From: Lacinutrix sp. C3R15
GTDB taxonomy: Bacteria > Bacteroidota > Bacteroidia > Flavobacteriales > Flavobacteriaceae
Length of the DNA: 64,000 bases
Direction: 5' to 3'
NCBI RefSeq assembly: GCF_018860825.1
Contig: NZ_JAHKPZ010000004.1
Location: 1 to 64,000 of the forward strand
Under the pieces are notes generated by a model that saw only the letters and a program-made list of their open reading frames with translations, had not been told where the DNA came from and made no database searches. Shown here piece by piece: positions 60,958 through 64,000 of the stretch; within the stretch, counting starts at the first letter, position 1; each line of letters opens with the position of its first letter. Made by a program: the position numbers and the translations under genes.

Positions 60958-62046
60958 ATGGTTAATAAGGTTTTTTATATTGTCTCTTCTTTTTTTCTGT
61001 GCACACTATTTATTTCTTGTAACACAGATGACAACTATGTAGCAAATGAAACAACAGAAACTTCACCTGTAGTTTTTGATATTACGCAAGTTCCTTATGC
61101 CACGCTTTCCGAATACCATTTTTTTGAAGGGGATCTAAAAAATCTAAACCCTGTTTATGGCGTATTACCTTACGATTTAAGTGCTGCGCTTTTTTCAGAT
61201 TACGCAAAAAAGAAACGCTTTATCTGGATGCCTCAAAATGTAAAAGCCAATTACAATGGCGAGCACCAAATACTTCAATTTCCCATTGGCACTATCTTAA
61301 TTAAAAACTTTTATTACAATAATGTACTACCTAATAATGAAACAAAACAAATAGAAACCAGACTAATGATTCATAAAGCGGAAGGTTGGATTTTTGCAAA
61401 TTATATTTGGAATGATACACAAACCGAAGCTTATTTTGATCTTGCGGGAAGTGTTGTTAATTTAAACTGGAACGAAGCAACAGAAACAAAACAAGTAGCC
61501 TATAGAATTCCTAGTGAATCCCAATGTCATACTTGCCATAAATCTGGAGACACCTCCATACCTATTGGGCCTAAACCAAGAAATTTAAATATTTCTATAA
61601 ATTATGGAACCGAATCTATAAACCAATTACAAAAATGGGTGAATTTTGGTTATTTAAATGAAAACCCTTCCAATATAGAAACACTTCCTAACTGGCAAGA
61701 CCAATCCCTTTCTCTTAATGCAAGAGCTAGAGCATACTTAGATATTAATTGTGCACATTGCCATTCTGAAGAAGCTCATTGTGCTTATAGACCTGTTCGC
61801 TTTAATTTTGATGCTACCTCAAACCCAGAAAACTTAGGAGTATGTGTGGTTCCTGACACAGACCTTGGCGTAGGATTAACACATATTGTAGAACCACAAA
61901 ACACCAGAAATTCTGTACTATTTTACAGAATAAACGAAACAGAAGAATCTATTAGAATGCCGCTTTTAGGCAGAACTCTAAAACATGTTGAAGGCATACA
62001 ACTAATAGAAGCTTGGATAAACTCCTTAACAATACAGTGCAACTAA
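60958..62046 (+). CDS. Di-haem cytochrome lipoprotein (SO2930-like)
   Basis: The 362-residue lipoprotein has lipobox FISC (Cys 21) followed by NTDDN, an acidic surface-export tract. It carries two c-type haem motifs: CHTCH at 190-194 and CAHCH at 265-269. A conserved N-terminal domain (FFEGDLKNLNPVYGVLPYDL, ALFSDYAKKKRFIWMP) is typical of the SO2930 family. It is likely an electron carrier or redox sensor on the cell surface. It is followed after 12 bases by the large FG-GAP protein, so they may form one operon. Confidence 0.85.
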   Translation: MVNKVFYIVSSFFLCTLFISCNTDDNYVANETTETSPVVFDITQVPYATLSEYHFFEGDLKNLNPVYGVLPYDLSAALFSDYAKKKRFIWMPQNVKANYNGEHQILQFPIGTILIKNFYYNNVLPNNETKQIETRLMIHKAEGWIFANYIWNDTQTEAYFDLAGSVVNLNWNEATETKQVAYRIPSESQCHTCHKSGDTSIPIGPKPRNLNISINYGTESINQLQKWVNFGYLNENPSNIETLPNWQDQSLSLNARARAYLDINCAHCHSEEAHCAYRPVRFNFDATSNPENLGVCVVPDTDLGVGLTHIVEPQNTRNSVLFYRINETEESIRMPLLGRTLKHVEGIQLIEAWINSLTIQCN

Positions 62047-62058
62047 AACCAAAAAAAA

Positions 62059-64000
62059 ATGAAAAAAATTACACTTTTACTTTCTCTACTATTATGTAGT
62101 TACTATACTACAGGGCAAGTACTAAATCAAGATGCAAATTGGCCTAATACTAGTTGGGACTTAGATGGGTCTTATGAAACAGATGCAACTATTTTTACTG
62201 GAAACCCAACGGTAACAGGAGGTGCCTCAAGTTTTTCTTTTGATGAAGATGAAGCAGGTGGTTCTTCTATTAATAATATAGGCATACAGTCTCCTACTAT
62301 TAATTTAACCAATGCTTTTAATGCTGGTGAAAACTCTTTAGTTGTAACTTCTACTTACGTACTTAATGTATACCAAAATGAATCTTTAAACCTTCAATAT
62401 TGGGATGCAGATGCCAGCTCTTGGGTAAATTGGGGACCAACATATACTACCACTACACCCAACGCACCTAATGTAGATTTTTGTAATGGCACTAGAGCTA
62501 TATTTAATAGTGGTGAGTTAGCTATTGCTAGTTTCTCTAGCAACCAATTACAAAATTTTAGATATCGCATTTACTATAATGATAACGGTTCTTATGGTTG
62601 GGGAATTTGTTTTGACTCTCCAAACATACAATCCATCGCTCCTCCTAACTGCCCTAACATTACAGATATAAATATTTGTAATCTAACCCATGATTCTGCA
62701 GATATTTATTGGTCTCCAGGAAGTAATGAAGTTTCATGGCAAATTGCAGTACAAGCACAAGGCTCTGGAGCACCAACTTCTGGTTCATCTACAAGCACAA
62801 ACAGCTATATGGTTTCAGGATTATCTGCAAATTCTAACTACGATATTTATATTAGAACACAATGCCTTGACGGAAGCGGTTTTAGTTCCTGGGTAATGTT
62901 ATCTTTTACAACAAACAGCACACCTCCTGCATCTGGTGTATTTGCGTTTACTCAAAACAATAGAATATCCATGAACGGAACAAGTTATGCTGTAGTAGAT
63001 ATGAATAATGATGGATTAGACGACATGATTGCAGCTACAGCAACAAACCTTATAATTACATACCAATCTATAAATGGTTGCTTTAATGAAACTGTTTATG
63101 ACGCTTTAGCAAACTATGGTCCTGGATGGAGCATTGCCGCTGGAGATTTAGATGGTAATGGGTACAATGATTTATTATATGCTGCAAGTAGTGGTGTATC
63201 CTTTATGTTAGCCAATGCTGATGGTACTGCATATTCACAAACCTATAATACTTCTGATTACGTTTTTTCTCAACGTTCTAATTTTATTGATATTAATAAT
63301 GATGGAGATTTAGATGCTTTTGTTTGTCATGATGTAGAACCAAATGTATACTTTATTAATGATGGTACTGGCGGATTATCTTATTATCAAGGAGCTTCTA
63401 CTAGTGTACCAAACGGTTTAGGGGTACATCCAAACGGTGGAAATTACGGAACCGTTTGGGTAGATTATGATAATGATGGCGATGCAGATATGTTTATTGC
63501 AAAATGTAGAGGTGGTAATGTTACCCATAAAATAAACGAGCTTTGGCGTAATGATGGTAATGGCGTATTTGTTAATGTTGCTGGTGATACAGGAGTAAAC
63601 CTTGCAGATCCTGTACAAACTTGGTCTTCTGCTTGGGCAGATTTTGATAACGATGGCGATATGGATGCCTATATTGGAGCAAGTTCAAGTTCTGATGGTG
63701 GCCATAAGTACATGCTAAACAATGGTGACGGAACTTTTACGGATGCTACAGCTACTGCAAACATTGATAGTGCTCCTTACGGAATTGAAAATGCACCAGC
63801 AGATTTTAATAATGATGGTTACGTAGATATTTTATCAAACGGACAAATTTTACTTAATAATGGAGATAACTCTTTTACAGTTACAAGCAGTAATATGCCT
63901 CCTAGTGGAGCTATTGGTGACCTTAATAACGATGGTTTTTTAGATGTTTTTAAAGGAAGCTTATATCTAAACAATCCCAACGAAAATAATTGGATTAAAA
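62059..64000 (+). CDS. Large secreted FG-GAP repeat protein (3' end outside window)
   Basis: The frame is open from ATG 62059 to the edge (647 codons). A signal peptide (KKITLLLSLLLCSYYTTG) is followed by a galactose-binding-like domain (about 20-190, INLTNAFNAGENSLVVTS and GNYDIYIRT). A fibronectin type III module (about 200-290) comes next. Seven FG-GAP/VCBS calcium-binding repeats follow, including DMNNDGLDDM, DLDGNGYNDLL, DINNDGDLDAF, DYDNDGDADMF, DFDNDGDMDAY, DFNNDGYVDIL and DLNNDGFLDVF. It is a typical T9SS surface protein; the sorting domain lies beyond the window. It is 12 bases after the cytochrome lipoprotein gene. Confidence 0.9.
   Translation, partial: MKKITLLLSLLLCSYYTTGQVLNQDANWPNTSWDLDGSYETDATIFTGNPTVTGGASSFSFDEDEAGGSSINNIGIQSPTINLTNAFNAGENSLVVTSTYVLNVYQNESLNLQYWDADASSWVNWGPTYTTTTPNAPNVDFCNGTRAIFNSGELAIASFSSNQLQNFRYRIYYNDNGSYGWGICFDSPNIQSIAPPNCPNITDINICNLTHDSADIYWSPGSNEVSWQIAVQAQGSGAPTSGSSTSTNSYMVSGLSANSNYDIYIRTQCLDGSGFSSWVMLSFTTNSTPPASGVFAFTQNNRISMNGTSYAVVDMNNDGLDDMIAATATNLIITYQSINGCFNETVYDALANYGPGWSIAAGDLDGNGYNDLLYAASSGVSFMLANADGTAYSQTYNTSDYVFSQRSNFIDINNDGDLDAFVCHDVEPNVYFINDGTGGLSYYQGASTSVPNGLGVHPNGGNYGTVWVDYDNDGDADMFIAKCRGGNVTHKINELWRNDGNGVFVNVAGDTGVNLADPVQTWSSAWADFDNDGDMDAYIGASSSSDGGHKYMLNNGDGTFTDATATANIDSAPYGIENAPADFNNDGYVDILSNGQILLNNGDNSFTVTSSNMPPSGAIGDLNNDGFLDVFKGSLYLNNPNENNWIK

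Noticed and set aside
62690..62896. A 68-codon frame inside the FG-GAP gene
   Set aside because: It lies in another frame within a well-supported coding region.
1..64000. tRNA, rRNA, prophage, insertion sequence or defence island
   Set aside because: I read the spacers on both strands and saw no cloverleaf, transposase, integrase or toxin-antitoxin pair.

Overview
The window is about 64 kb of chromosomal DNA, low in GC, from a member of the Bacteroidota, almost certainly a (probably marine) Flavobacteriaceae species. The evidence is consistent: -7 promoter elements of the form TAnnTTTG, starts without clear Shine-Dalgarno sequences, lipoproteins with an acidic tract after the lipobox cysteine, a type B type IX secretion (T9SS) C-terminal domain, an IPExxxVDY-family gene beside pyruvate kinase, a DUF1800/DUF1501 pair, and flavobacterial-type repeats. 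I see no tRNA, rRNA, CRISPR array, prophage, insertion sequence or transposase. No host genus is named because the sequence alone does not settle it.

Layout. 1-4.2 kb: a large secreted CUB/PKD/P-domain protein cut by the window edge, a small exported protein overlapping its start, a 0.78 kb gene-poor stretch with an orphan hairpin, and a surface lipoprotein of repeated modules. 4.2-9.9 kb (minus): DUF1501-DUF1800, an OmpA-domain protein with a 60-residue membrane partner, and an ALDH7-like aldehyde dehydrogenase. 10-18.7 kb (plus): alpha-2-macroglobulin lipoprotein, ABM-fold protein and PBP1C. 18.7-26.5 kb, mostly minus: YciI-like lipoprotein, CYTH, YhhN; dinB (plus); then acpP-fabF-rnc and IPExxxVDY-pyk. 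26.7-31.1 kb (plus): purN, an RNase H, a PfkB kinase and a long PurF. 31.2-31.7 kb: three tandem copies of a small-RNA-like unit. 31.7-47 kb: superoxide dismutase, AddA-like helicase-nuclease, kbl, ompA, AddB-like nuclease, hydrolase, universal stress protein, MATE pump, two microproteins, 2OG oxygenase, queD, LpxH-like phosphatase and small membrane proteins. 47-53 kb (mostly minus): MFS, recJ, OsmC, an AhpD-like protein (plus), UDG family, HopJ and rsmI. 53-64 kb (mostly plus): a T9SS surface protein, tdk-alr, mscL, asd, a di-haem cytochrome lipoprotein and a large FG-GAP secreted protein cut by the right edge.

Most genes are housekeeping: fatty-acid synthesis, purine synthesis, glycolysis, DNA repair, cell wall (alr, pbpC), lipid A and osmoprotection. 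The accessory layer is the cell surface: large adhesin-like proteins at both ends, lipoproteins, and the alpha-2-macroglobulin/PBP1C pair.

The most interesting structure is at 31,246-31,655. Three direct repeats each hold a 38-base identical core, a -7-like element at a fixed 13-base offset upstream, and a terminator hairpin whose stem covaries between copies (GGTG/CACC against GCTG/CAGC). They read as three sibling small RNAs of about 70 nt; they may belong to the described Flavo-1 family or be new. A second signal is a REP-like family with GGCGTTA/TAACGC ends, present four times in intergenic DNA, each copy just downstream of a stop codon. Two membrane microproteins (54 and 32 residues) between the MATE gene and the oxygenase gene are also easy to miss.
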